Notes under the pieces: model-generated
Told to the model about the DNA's origin: nothing
What the model saw: only the letters and a program-made list of their open reading frames with translations
Database searches by the model: none
Assembly (NCBI GenBank): GCA_964591255.1
Contig: CAZQAA010000191.1
Span: forward strand, 1-23,255
Direction: 5' to 3'
Length of the DNA: 23,255 nt
Origin: CAZQAA01 sp964591255
GTDB lineage: Bacteria; Desulfobacterota; DSM-4660; Desulfatiglandales; Desulfatiglandaceae
Shown: positions 13,344-22,400 of the stretch, in pieces
Layout of the letters: each line of letters opens with the position of its first letter
Numbering within the stretch: the first letter of the stretch is position 1
Position numbers and translations under genes: made by a program

Positions 13344-14768
13344 CTATGGCCCTATTGTCAGCAATAAAAACGCCCATATTGGAATGTGGGGAACCTTGCC
13401 CCATTTAAAAGAATCCTTGGTAACAAGGATTCCGCTGCCAATACCCTTGGAAATACTTTGCTCATCCCAACCGGAAACGCGAGACTGATATTTCACCTCA
13501 ACACCAAAAGGAGACCCTCCCGGGCCTCTAAAAAATACAAAATCAACCTCTTTTCCTTTACGTGACTTAAAATAATAAAGACCCTCCAAGGAGCCTAAGC
13601 TTGCCCATTGATCTGCCAAGGGTCGCATAAGATGAACAGCAACCGCATGCTCGGCCAGTGCCGCATCTGGTATGGATTCCAGGAATCCACCCCGCGCCAC
13701 AATTTCCCAGAGGATCGGATCAATTGAATAAACCTTCTTCTCCCTCTTAGGGTATTGTCTCCGGTTTGAGATATCAAGACACGGCACTATAAATCCCAAG
13801 AACGCACAGCTTAATATGTATAGATAATCTTGAACCAAAGCGTTTGAGCGAAGTCCTGTATCTTGGGTGAGCGAATTAAAACTTACAGGAGAACCAAGCA
13901 CATCATGGAGTTTTCTCATGAGCCCCATGAACAGGGAAACACTTCTTCGTTGCTTTTCAAACTCGCTGAACATAACCGAACGGTAGACCTCAAGAGTGTC
14001 ATCGGTTGCTTCGCCCTCTCTCACAAGGTCTGACACCAATAGAGGAAACCCTCCCCATCTGATATATTTCATTAATGCGTCAACCACTGCCGTCTTTACC
14101 ATAGTAACATCCATTTCATAATGGCGAAAATCCGACTCATAGGCAAGGATATGGGAGAGTGATTCGTTGGGGCATTCGATCCCTAATGCCTTGCAGAAAT
14201 CAATAAAAGCCAGAGGTAAAAAGGCACGGTCAAATCCTTTCCCCCTCCTTCCTGGCATACGTTCGTATCCACGTTTGATATCTATAGCTGACGAACCGGT
14301 GAGCAGCAGGCAAATGTTTTCAAGAATTCCGCTATCTGCGGCCGACTTTACAGCTCTATGCCAGTCTTTGACTGCCGTTATCTCATCTAACAAGAGGTAT
14401 CCAACCTTATCTTGCCCCTCCACTGTCTTTGAAAAAAGGTGGATCAAATCGATCAACTCCCTGAAATGGATAATATCATCACATGGATAGTATGCGATAT
14501 TGCGTGGAAGCACGCCCATGGAAACAAGGTCAGATACAAGGAGTTTAAGCTCAGTGGTCTTTCCGACCTGCCGTGGTCCCCGGATTATGTTTATGGAGCC
14601 GGGCGGCAGGTTTTCAACAGTTCTCAAATCCGCAGGCAAATGGCGAAAAGAAAAGCCCGCAGTCCTCACACCCTTCAAGGTTCTGTCATGTTCTTCCCAT
14701 GCCTCATCGCGCCACCAAGGCGATTTAGATATAAGCCTTTCCAGAAGATTCATTCCCATCCCAGCCAT
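13344..14768 (-). CDS. AAA_14/DUF4143-type ATPase with nuclease-like C-terminus
   Basis: A 474-residue protein. The N-terminal ATPase has Walker A GPRQVGKTT (64-72), Walker B GYLLLDEI (123-130) and sensor LLTGSS (156-160). A middle helical segment is followed by a DUF4143-like C-terminal part that ends in a PD-(D/E)xK-like pattern: EVDFVF with Asp409, then VEVKY with Glu424 and Lys426. Such genes are common, mobile and of unknown role, often in variable regions. It is oriented against both neighbours and sits between corC and lnt. All ATPase motifs look intact. The start ATG 14768 has GGAT 8 bases upstream; ATGs at codons 4 and 6 are alternatives. Confidence 0.85.
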   Translation of the reverse strand: MAGMGMNLLERLISKSPWWRDEAWEEHDRTLKGVRTAGFSFRHLPADLRTVENLPPGSINIIRGPRQVGKTTELKLLVSDLVSMGVLPRNIAYYPCDDIIHFRELIDLIHLFSKTVEGQDKVGYLLLDEITAVKDWHRAVKSAADSGILENICLLLTGSSAIDIKRGYERMPGRRGKGFDRAFLPLAFIDFCKALGIECPNESLSHILAYESDFRHYEMDVTMVKTAVVDALMKYIRWGGFPLLVSDLVREGEATDDTLEVYRSVMFSEFEKQRRSVSLFMGLMRKLHDVLGSPVSFNSLTQDTGLRSNALVQDYLYILSCAFLGFIVPCLDISNRRQYPKREKKVYSIDPILWEIVARGGFLESIPDAALAEHAVAVHLMRPLADQWASLGSLEGLYYFKSRKGKEVDFVFFRGPGGSPFGVEVKYQSRVSGWDEQSISKGIGSGILVTKDSFKWGKVPHIPIWAFLLLTIGP

Positions 14769-15314
14769 GCTTTTTTATCCGATAAACTTATCAAAAGTAC
14801 CCCGCTTTTGAGAGAGTGCCTTGACAAACATATACCACTTTTATTGTGTAATACAAGAAAAATTTGTCATCATAGGCTGGCCAAGCTCCAATATAGATGG
14901 AAAATATTTCCATTACAGCAATGGTAATGCGCTTGTATGGCAAAATGGGACACTTTTGGAAAGGATCAGTTACAAACATACTCTGCTTCTGGACAAAGCC
15001 AATACGATGCAATTTTTCTCTCAAACGCATGCCTACCCTTTTTTCTTGATTCCTTTTCGTGCTCCAGGGTCTTATATCCTAAGAAGGATGCACCACCTAA
15101 CCTCTCAAGCACAACTTCCGATTATATTTCCAATATGATATTTGCAGTCCCAAATTGCATGTGCTAATCTCCTACAATTGCTCATTGAATACCTCCTTTT
15201 ATCCACCCGGATATTAAAGAAGATATTCATTTTTTGTTACCACTATGTTACCTGTTTCGCACAGATGGGACACACCAATAAAACTGGCAGATTACGCTTT
15301 TCATTCAAAAGGCC
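14769..15314. other. 546-bp gene-poor region between the ATPase gene and lnt
   Basis: No intact gene is convincing here. It contains the transposase remnant at 15105-15185. On the minus strand there is also a short open stretch (about 14970-15120, with LGYKTLEHEKESRKKGRH) interrupted by stop codons, which could be debris of a lost gene. Overlapping plus-strand frames of 69-105 codons show no family features and have no good ribosome sites. Near lnt a GTTACC direct repeat (15237-15253) is seen. I could not define a convincing lnt promoter. Confidence 0.4.
15105..15185 (-). pseudogene. Remnant of an IS200/IS605-family transposase (tnpA) start
   Basis: A strong AGGAGG site 6 bases before ATG 15185 leads into MSNCRRLAHAIWDCKYHI. 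This matches the usual opening of IS200-type TnpA (S-x-YRxLxHxxWDCKYHIVW). After codon 18 the frame leaves the family and stops at codon 27, so the HUH and catalytic Tyr regions are gone. It marks an old insertion, truncated after the N-terminus. Recognition rests on 18 residues from memory. Confidence 0.5.
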
Positions 15315-16895
15315 ATGGATAAAACAAGGCAGAACAATCCTAATAGGTTAGGGGCAACAACCGTAACATATCCTGCCCGTCGGACACTGCTCGCCTGCCT
15401 CGCCGGAGTCATGCTGACGGCATCATTCCCTCCATGGAACCTTTCCTTTTTGGCATGGTTTTCCCTGATCCCTCTCTACAAGGCCATTGAAGACCAGTCT
15501 CTTGCAAATGCTTTCCGGCTTGGCATCGTATCCGGAATGGCACATTATCTTACCCTCATCTATTGGATTATGACGGTCCTCCAACGCTATGGCGGTCTGA
15601 ACTTTTACATGAGCCTTGCACCTTTCATCCTTCTGTCTCTCTACCTATCCCTGTTTCTGGCCCTTTTTTCCTGCCTGATCACCATACTCAGGACATCCCG
15701 TTTCCCCATAATCCTCAGTGCATGTTTCTGGGTAGGACTGGAGTATGCCAGGGCAAACCTTATGACAGGTTTTCCATGGTGTCTCTTGGGATATACGCAG
15801 TATAGACACCTCCCTCTCATCCAGGTCGCAGACATATCGGGAGTCTATGGTCTGTCCTTTTTGATAGTGATCATAAATGGATTTGTCTATTCCCTCTTTT
15901 CCAAACAGCAACCGGAAAGACGTCATTTGAAATGGGAAATCCCTGTAATAGGCCTGATAGTCGGGAGTGTGTTGGTTTACGGATACTATCGTCTTTCATG
16001 GGAGGATGGGAAAAGAAGAGCCTCGTCCCGGGATATAAAAGTCCTGGTGGTACAGGGCAATATAGATCAATCGGTCAAGTGGAACCCGGCATATCAACAG
16101 GATACCATTGCTACTTATCTCCGGCTTACCCGCGCCGGGTATGGACTGAAACCGGACCTGATTGTATGGCCCGAGACATCTGTCCCCTTCTTTCTTCAAG
16201 ATAACGGACCTCTTGCAAAAAAGGTCCTCGCCGTAGCCGCCGAATCAGGAGCCACCTTTATTTTCGGCAGCCCGGCCTATACACAAAACGATGCTCTGAC
16301 ACGATATTACAATCGCGCCTGCCTTGTCTCATCAGACGGTCAAACAATCCAGTACTATGATAAGACACATCTTGTGCCTTTCGGTGAATATATCCCGCTA
16401 AAAAAAATACTCTTTTTTATTGACCGCCTGGTTCCTGCCGCAGGCGATTTTGAGGCGGGTAAAAGGATATGTCCTTTGACGGACAAAAATCATTCTTTTG
16501 GTATCTTTATCTGCTTCGAGGCCATATTTCCAGAGATAGCGCGTGCCCTGACAAAAAAGGGGGCAAACATTCTTATTAATATAACTAATGACGCATGGTT
16601 CGGGAAGACAAGCGCCCCTTATCAGCACTTGAGCATGGCCGTGTTCCGGGCAGTGGAAAACAAAAGACCGATGATAAGGGCGGCAAATACTGGCTTTAGC
16701 GCCATTATTCTGCCCCAGGGCAGTATCATTGCCAGAAGCAAGCTCTTTACCGAAGAAATAATAAAAAAATCTTTTAAAATATCAGACGAAACAGTTACGT
16801 TCTACACCCGATTTGGAGATCTCTTTGCTGCTTTTTTAAGCGCCATCTCTCTCTTGAAAATCATTTTCAGTTTCCGCCATATGATAGCGTCGTAA
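15315..16895 (+). CDS. lnt: Apolipoprotein N-acyltransferase
   Basis: A 526-residue inner-membrane enzyme that N-acylates the N-terminal cysteine of lipoproteins, the last maturation step. The first roughly 240 residues are strongly hydrophobic with several membrane helices (for example LTASFPPWNLSFLAWFSLIP and FLIVIINGFVYSLF). A periplasmic nitrilase-like domain follows, with the triad Glu287 (WPETSVP), Lys350 (YYDKTHLVPFGEY) and Cys400 (FICFEAIFPE), plus NITNDAWFG. Length is typical. The start at ATG 15315 has only AAAGG two bases upstream, so it is uncertain. corC, its normal partner, lies 2.2 kb upstream on the same strand. It converges on ppdK with 11 bp between the stops. Confidence 0.95.
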   Translation: MDKTRQNNPNRLGATTVTYPARRTLLACLAGVMLTASFPPWNLSFLAWFSLIPLYKAIEDQSLANAFRLGIVSGMAHYLTLIYWIMTVLQRYGGLNFYMSLAPFILLSLYLSLFLALFSCLITILRTSRFPIILSACFWVGLEYARANLMTGFPWCLLGYTQYRHLPLIQVADISGVYGLSFLIVIINGFVYSLFSKQQPERRHLKWEIPVIGLIVGSVLVYGYYRLSWEDGKRRASSRDIKVLVVQGNIDQSVKWNPAYQQDTIATYLRLTRAGYGLKPDLIVWPETSVPFFLQDNGPLAKKVLAVAAESGATFIFGSPAYTQNDALTRYYNRACLVSSDGQTIQYYDKTHLVPFGEYIPLKKILFFIDRLVPAAGDFEAGKRICPLTDKNHSFGIFICFEAIFPEIARALTKKGANILINITNDAWFGKTSAPYQHLSMAVFRAVENKRPMIRAANTGFSAIILPQGSIIARSKLFTEEIIKKSFKISDETVTFYTRFGDLFAAFLSAISLLKIIFSFRHMIAS

Positions 16896-16906
16896 AAAAT
16901 CATTCT

Positions 16907-19705
16907 TTATGTTATGCTGTACTCCGCCTCCTTCAATTTGGCATGGGCCGCAGCAAGCCTTGCAATAGGAACCCTGGGCGGTGAACATGAGACATAACTT
17001 ACTTTTATATGATGACAGAATCTTATGGTCTCAGGGTGTCCGGCCTGCTCTCCACATATACCGATCTTCATATCTTTTCTGGTTTTACGGGCCCATTCGA
17101 TCGTAATAATCATTAATCGGCCCACACCTTTAATATCCAGGACCTCAAATGGATTATTCTGCAAGATCCCTTTTTCTTTATAAAGGGGAAGAAACTTGTT
17201 TTCTGCGTCTTCCCGAGAAAACGAAAAAGTGGCCTGGGTCAGATCGTTTGTGCCGAAGGAGATGAATTCAGCCAGTTCAGCCAGACGGCCTGCCCTCATA
17301 CATGCCCGTACAACCTCCACCATTGTGCCAAACTTGTAAGGGACCTTAATCTTGAACTTTCGTTCCACTTCCTTCTGATTTTTTACAACATATTTATGCA
17401 CCCATTTTAGCTCCTGCAGTGTGCAAACCTGAGGGACCATTATCTCGGGGATAATATGTCCGCCATTTAATATATGTTCTGCAGTCGCCTCAAGGATTGC
17501 CTTTATCTGCATTGAATAGATCTCAGGATATGAGATCCCGAGCCTGACTCCCCTGTGCCCCAGCATGGGATTTGTCTCAGAAAGGGCCCTTACCTTTTTG
17601 AGCATGCTCTCCTTTGACTCAATCAGGGCCTCGGCCAAGTGCTTGTCTTTGAGCTCCTCCAACCCGTGAGTAATACTCTCAAGACTGGCAGCATACCGTT
17701 CATGGAGATCGGGATCCATCATTTTCAATGTGTCGGGCAAATTGGCCATCCCCTCCACAGTCTTTCTCATATCCCTGAGATATGCTATCTCACGCACCAG
17801 TTCATCCGCAGAAGGCAAGAACTCATGAATGGGAGGATCCAGCAGACGTATAGTCACCGGGTACCCATCCATAATCTTGAAAATCTCTTTAAAATCATCC
17901 CGCTGGAACGGCAGCAAACGATCCAATGAGGCCTGTCTCTCTTTTGTGTTTTCAGCCAGAATCATTTCCTGGACAATTGGCAACCTGTCCGGCTGATTAA
18001 ACATCCTCTCCGTACGGCACAGACCGATACCCATTGCACCATATTTTTTCGCCTTTGAGACGGACTCTCGTGTGTCCGCATTGGCCATGACTTTAAGATC
18101 GCTGATATCATCCGCCCACTCCAGCAACACCAGAAGGTCTTCCACGAACTCCGGTTCAATAGTGGGAACCGTGCCCTGGTAAACATTTCCGGTGCTGCCG
18201 TCGATGGTGATAATGTCTCCCTCTCTTAATTTCGTGCCAGCAATGACCGCCTCCCGTGCACTATCATTGATTTCAATAGCCTCACATCCTGAGACACAGG
18301 GCTTACCCATGCTCCTTGCCACTACTGCCGCATGGGATGTCTTTCCTCCCCGGCTTGTAAGTATCCCCTGGGATGAAAAGAACCCGTGGATGTCTTCAGG
18401 CTTGGTCTCCTCACGCACCAGGATCACCTTTTCACCAAGTTTTGCCTTGCTCTCGGCACGGTCAGCGTCAAATACAATCCTGCCGGATGCGGCCCCCGGT
18501 GATGCCGGCAGGCCCTGCGCAAGGGCATCTATCTGGGACTCGGGATCCAACCGCGGGTGAAGCAACTGCTCCAGCATATCGGGCTGGATCCGAAGTATCG
18601 CCTCCTCTTCAGAGATAAGGCCCTCATTCACCATATCAATAGAGGTCTTTATGAATGCCGAGGCATTCATCTTTGCATTTCTGGTCTGAAGGCAGTAAAG
18701 TTTTCCCCTTTCAATGGTAAACTCAAAATCCTGGACTTCACAGTAATAGTCCTCCAGGGTATGTCTCAGGCCTTCCAGTTCCTGATAGACCCCGGGCATT
18801 TCCCTCCGGAGCTGCCTGATGGGCCTGGGTGTCCTGATACCTGCCACCACATCCTCGCCCTGGGCATTAATCATATATTCCCCAAAGAGACGATTTTCCC
18901 CGGTACTCGGATCCCTGGTAAAGGCCACACCGGTGGCGCTGTTATCTCCCATATTCCCGAAGACCATGGTACAGATATTGACTGCCGTACCGTTTGCCAT
19001 GTCAGGTGTGATATTGAACTCACGCCGGTAGTCTACAGCCCGCTTCCCCATCCATGACCTGAACACGGCCTCTACAGCACTTTCAAGCTGAACATAGGGA
19101 TCCTGGGGAAACGGTTCCCCTGTCTTTTCCCTGACCAAGGATAAAAACTCCCTGCATATCTCTTTCAGGGCATCAACACTAAGCTCGGTATCTTCTTCCA
19201 CCTTATACCTATTCTTTATCTTGTTAAAAACAGCATCAAAATCGCTGTCGTACATTCCCAAACCGACAGTGCCGAAAAGCTGAATCAGACGGCGATAGGC
19301 GTCATAGGCAAATCTCTCGTTCTTTGTCAAACGGGCTAGACCTTTAACCGTTTCGTCATTTAGCCCCAGATTAAGGATGGTATCCATCATACCGGGCATG
19401 GAGATAGCAGCACCGGACCTCACCGAAACCAGAAGGGGGTTTTCAGTGCTTCCAAACCCTTTACCGGTTTTTCTCTCCAGGGACCTCATGCCTGCACGAA
19501 TCTCGTCCATAAGATCTGGCTGCAATCCATTTTTTTTCTGTGCAAGATACGCCAGACAGGCCTCGGTGGTAATCACAAAACCAGGGGGTACAGGCAAACC
19601 TATCTGGGTCATTTCACAAAGATTCGCACCTTTTCCGCCCAGAAGTTTTTTATCTTTTCCGTCTCCTTCTTCAAATAAATAAACATATCTTTTCTTAGAC
19701 CCCAT
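16907..19705 (-). CDS. ppdK: Pyruvate, phosphate dikinase
   Basis: A 932-residue enzyme interconverting pyruvate, ATP and phosphate with PEP, AMP and pyrophosphate. The N-terminal ATP-grasp part begins with LGGKGANLCEMTQIGLPVPPGFVI. The swivelling domain has SRGGKTSHAAVVARSMGKP with His458 and the regulatory-type Thr456. The C-terminal PEP/pyruvate barrel has GLCRTERMF, SFGTNDLTQ and GICGEQAGHP with Cys884. The last motif is normally CGEHGGDP, so His and Asp are changed here. Length is somewhat above the usual 870-900. The start ATG 19705 follows GGAGG by 8 bases. An earlier ATG overlaps that site. The stop of a small membrane-protein gene lies 4 bases before the start, so the two are probably coupled. 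Confidence 0.96.
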   Translation of the reverse strand: MGSKKRYVYLFEEGDGKDKKLLGGKGANLCEMTQIGLPVPPGFVITTEACLAYLAQKKNGLQPDLMDEIRAGMRSLERKTGKGFGSTENPLLVSVRSGAAISMPGMMDTILNLGLNDETVKGLARLTKNERFAYDAYRRLIQLFGTVGLGMYDSDFDAVFNKIKNRYKVEEDTELSVDALKEICREFLSLVREKTGEPFPQDPYVQLESAVEAVFRSWMGKRAVDYRREFNITPDMANGTAVNICTMVFGNMGDNSATGVAFTRDPSTGENRLFGEYMINAQGEDVVAGIRTPRPIRQLRREMPGVYQELEGLRHTLEDYYCEVQDFEFTIERGKLYCLQTRNAKMNASAFIKTSIDMVNEGLISEEEAILRIQPDMLEQLLHPRLDPESQIDALAQGLPASPGAASGRIVFDADRAESKAKLGEKVILVREETKPEDIHGFFSSQGILTSRGGKTSHAAVVARSMGKPCVSGCEAIEINDSAREAVIAGTKLREGDIITIDGSTGNVYQGTVPTIEPEFVEDLLVLLEWADDISDLKVMANADTRESVSKAKKYGAMGIGLCRTERMFNQPDRLPIVQEMILAENTKERQASLDRLLPFQRDDFKEIFKIMDGYPVTIRLLDPPIHEFLPSADELVREIAYLRDMRKTVEGMANLPDTLKMMDPDLHERYAASLESITHGLEELKDKHLAEALIESKESMLKKVRALSETNPMLGHRGVRLGISYPEIYSMQIKAILEATAEHILNGGHIIPEIMVPQVCTLQELKWVHKYVVKNQKEVERKFKIKVPYKFGTMVEVVRACMRAGRLAELAEFISFGTNDLTQATFSFSREDAENKFLPLYKEKGILQNNPFEVLDIKGVGRLMIITIEWARKTRKDMKIGICGEQAGHPETIRFCHHIKVSYVSCSPPRVPIARLAAAHAKLKEAEYSIT

Positions 19706-19709
19706 GGTT

Positions 19710-19883
19710 CTAACCTCCATCTTTCCTTCTCAACCGTTCAAACAAATATGCCAGGCCGCACAGGATCGCAGCCAGGCCCAAGACATTTCCGGCCCTTGTG
19801 TTTCCAAAAAAAAATCTGGATGCAAAATAGGCAAATACAATAGAAAGTATAGCCCGAATTATAAATATATAGACACTACGCAT
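19710..19883 (-). CDS. Small two-helix membrane protein upstream of ppdK
   Basis: A 57-residue frame with two hydrophobic segments, VYIFIIRAILSIVFAYFASR near residues 4-23 and NVLGLAAILCGLAYLF at about 33-48, followed by the basic tail ERLRRKDGG. This is a helical hairpin with positive ends, unlikely by chance. Its TAG stop sits inside the ribosome-site region of ppdK (4 bases before the ppdK ATG), which suggests co-transcription and coupling. The start is the only ATG and has AAGG too close upstream, so translation may be weak. I do not recognise the family, and the function is unknown. The 113 bp between it and the next gene upstream show nothing clear. Confidence 0.65.
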   Translation of the reverse strand: MRSVYIFIIRAILSIVFAYFASRFFFGNTRAGNVLGLAAILCGLAYLFERLRRKDGG

Positions 19884-19996
19884 TGCCTTAACCCAAGGGA
19901 CTCCTGTCTTAACCGGTTTTTCTGGTTTTATAAAAATATCTCATTTATGGATGTTAAACCTGCTCGTATCCAAAATCTAATGGACAACTACTATGA

Positions 19997-20338
19997 TTAT
20001 GGTTTCTTGAAAGGTATGACTGTGCCAGGCCTGCCACCGGACTTTTCATCTGTTCCATTCGCACTGCCTGACCGGGTTTTTTCAGGGACAACTTTTTCCA
20101 CCCTTTCCAGTCTCATCCGGTCTCCCCCCATTGTAAACGGCTCCCCGTCTATATACGAATCCCGGAGAATCCATGTGACAACATGGGTTGGAATGGTAAG
20201 GAATAAAAGGGTAACCTGAAACCATCCCTTCTTGATATCCGGCTCAACAGATTCGATTCGGGCAAAAACAGAGGGCTTGTCCTGATGATAGATCAGGACC
20301 AGATCTCCCTCACAGGTTATCCTGTCATTCTTTGTCAT
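19997..20338 (-). CDS. Small soluble protein of unknown function
   Basis: A 113-residue protein without signal peptide or membrane segment. Residues 10-75 look like a compact beta-rich domain (GDLVLIYHQDKPSVFARIES, then FQVTLLFLTIPTHVVTWIL and DGEPFTMGGDRMRLERVE). The last 35 residues are low-complexity and polar. It resembles small uncharacterised proteins of Deltaproteobacteria, recalled from memory only. GGAT lies 10 bases before ATG 20338. It is co-directional with the small membrane protein and ppdK, and divergent from recD. Confidence 0.65.
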   Translation of the reverse strand: MTKNDRITCEGDLVLIYHQDKPSVFARIESVEPDIKKGWFQVTLLFLTIPTHVVTWILRDSYIDGEPFTMGGDRMRLERVEKVVPEKTRSGSANGTDEKSGGRPGTVIPFKKP

Positions 20339-20443
20339 GTCATTTGCATCCTGTGCTTGTATGATTAAAATGTTTCGTGCTATTACTTTCTACCACGCCC
20401 AACACCCACATTCAACTTGCAAATCATGATTCCCTCAAAAAGT

Positions 20444-20472
20444 TTTTCATAAATCATATATAGTGATATATA
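20444..20472 (+). promoter_or_regulatory. Possible promoter of recD with an AT palindrome
   Basis: TTTTCA (20444-20449), 17 bases and TATATA (20467-20472) could drive recD from about 20479. The palindrome ATATAT-AGTG-ATATAT (20457-20472) overlaps the spacer and -10 and could be an operator, though AT-rich palindromes also arise by chance. Confidence 0.4.
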
Positions 20473-20514
20473 CTGTATGTCTTAACATCCCGGGATAAGA
20501 TAAACAGATAAACC

Positions 20515-22362
20515 ATGGAGCAAACCATATTAGAAAGACTTTCAACGCATGTTCCGTTGACAGAAATTGACATACATTTTGCCAGGTTCATGTCGAACCT
20601 GGCAAAAAATGACTCCCCTGAACTCCAACTCGCAGCGGCCCTGGCAAGCCATGCCACAGGTGAAGGTCATATATGTATCAATCTTTCAAGCGCAGCGGCC
20701 AAAATTTGGGAAACCAGTACGGACGGCAATGGACCTGTCACCCCATCAGATCCAGAGCAGTGGTCAAAAAAACTCTTGTCAAGCGGGGTCGTGGGAAGGC
20801 CGGGGCAATATTTCCCCCTTATCCTGGATGACCAATTGCGTCTTTATCTTTACCGATACTGGGATTATGAAAAAAAACTTGCAGATGATCTAAGGGCCCG
20901 GTCATATGCAGAGACAGACAGGATAGATATACCCCTTTTCAGGGAAACCCTGTCAAGGCTCTTTCCCGAAAGAGATATCCATGGAATCAACTGGCAGAGG
21001 CTGGCCGGTTTTGTGTCTCTTGCAAAGAAATTCTGTGTGATCTCGGGCGGGCCAGGAACCGGCAAGAGTACTGTTATCGCCAAAATCCTTGCATTATACC
21101 TCAAACTGAATATGGCAAACAGGATGCGTTTTGCCCTTGTTGCACCCACCGGCAAGGCCGCCGCAAGATTACAGCAGGCTATTAATAATATCAAAGAGAC
21201 CCTGCCCGTTGAAAAAGATGTAAAGGAGAAAATCATTCCAGAAACATCCACTATTCACAGGCTGCTCGGTGTGATCCCTGGATCGCCGTATTTTCGCCAC
21301 AACTCCGAAAATCTGCTCCCCCTGGATCTGGTAGTAATAGACGAAGCTTCAATGGTGGACCTGCCCCTTATGTCAAAATTTGTTCAGGCAATCCCTCCAG
21401 ACGCAAGGCTTATCCTCCTTGGGGACAAAGACCAGCTTGCCTCTGTTGAACCGGGGGCCGTCTTGGGTGATATCTGTGGAGCAGAAGATTCCGCCTGTTT
21501 TTCCAAAAAAATTATAGGGACTTATCAAAAGGTCACAGGTGACGGATCGGCTCTTTCACAAAGTATGGGCAACAGCGCGGGTATTTCAGACTGTATAATC
21601 CACTTAAAAAAGAGTTACCGATTTGGAACAGAAAGCGGGATTGGAAAATTGAGCAAGGCAATCAGGCATAGAAATGCAGAAAAGGCGCTCACCTTGCTCA
21701 AGAGCGGGGAGTATGATGACATAAGGTGGAAGACGCTTCCGTCTCCCAAAGGCCTTGGCAAACAACTAAGAGAAATTGTCCTAAAAAGATATAAAGACTA
21801 TCTCAAAACACCAGACCCGGAAGAAGCGCTCCGTCTATTTGACCGGTTCCGCATCCTCTGTGCCATAAAAATGGGACCTTACGGTGTGTTTTCGTTAAAC
21901 CGGATAGTGGAGCATATCCTTGGTGAAGAAGGTCTCATACACACTGGCGGCCGCTGGTATAAGGGCCAGCCGATATTGATAACCAGAAATGATTACGCCC
22001 TCGAGCTTTTCAACGGGGATACGGGTTTGATCTTACCAGATCCTGCTGTTGATAACGAACTCCGAGCCTTCTTCCTGTCGCCGGACAATACGGCAAGAAA
22101 GTTCCTCCCTATGAGGCTGCCGGAGCATGAGACTGTGTATGCCATGACCGTTCATAAAAGCCAGGGATCGGAATTTGACAAGGCCCTTTTTGTGATGCCT
22201 GACAGGGAATCACCTGTCCTCACAAGGGAACTTGTTTACACCGCCGTTACACGCGCAAGGGAAAATGTGGAGGTCTGGGGACACGATGATGTCTTCCTTA
22301 AGGCCGTCAGTCAAGGTATCGAGCGCATATCCGGGCTGCATGATGCCCTCTGGAAAACCTGA
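20515..22362 (+). CDS. recD: RecD, exodeoxyribonuclease V alpha subunit
   Basis: A 615-residue SF1B 5'-3' helicase subunit, near the E. coli RecD length of 608. An N-terminal domain of about 150 residues precedes Walker A GGPGTGKST (about 178-186). TGKAAARLQ, Walker B VVIDEASMVD (about 272-281), LLGDKDQLASVEPGAVLGDI, AMTVHKSQGSEFD (about 541) and YTAVTRARENVEVWG follow. The short N-terminus and the AVLGDIC context favour RecD of RecBCD over the longer RecD2. No recB or recC is adjacent: upstream is a divergent gene and downstream a converging dacB. It therefore appears to be transcribed alone. The ribosome site is weak. All helicase motifs are intact. Confidence 0.9.
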   Translation: MEQTILERLSTHVPLTEIDIHFARFMSNLAKNDSPELQLAAALASHATGEGHICINLSSAAAKIWETSTDGNGPVTPSDPEQWSKKLLSSGVVGRPGQYFPLILDDQLRLYLYRYWDYEKKLADDLRARSYAETDRIDIPLFRETLSRLFPERDIHGINWQRLAGFVSLAKKFCVISGGPGTGKSTVIAKILALYLKLNMANRMRFALVAPTGKAAARLQQAINNIKETLPVEKDVKEKIIPETSTIHRLLGVIPGSPYFRHNSENLLPLDLVVIDEASMVDLPLMSKFVQAIPPDARLILLGDKDQLASVEPGAVLGDICGAEDSACFSKKIIGTYQKVTGDGSALSQSMGNSAGISDCIIHLKKSYRFGTESGIGKLSKAIRHRNAEKALTLLKSGEYDDIRWKTLPSPKGLGKQLREIVLKRYKDYLKTPDPEEALRLFDRFRILCAIKMGPYGVFSLNRIVEHILGEEGLIHTGGRWYKGQPILITRNDYALELFNGDTGLILPDPAVDNELRAFFLSPDNTARKFLPMRLPEHETVYAMTVHKSQGSEFDKALFVMPDRESPVLTRELVYTAVTRARENVEVWGHDDVFLKAVSQGIERISGLHDALWKT

Positions 22363-22400
22363 ATGGCATCCCATTTAATGGATATCACCCTTATGTGCAG

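Noticed and set aside
14821..15138. 105-codon plus-strand frame, and a perfect TTGACA at its start
   Set aside because: There is no ribosome site and no recognisable domain. The TTGACA lacks a usable -10 box at 16-18 bases.
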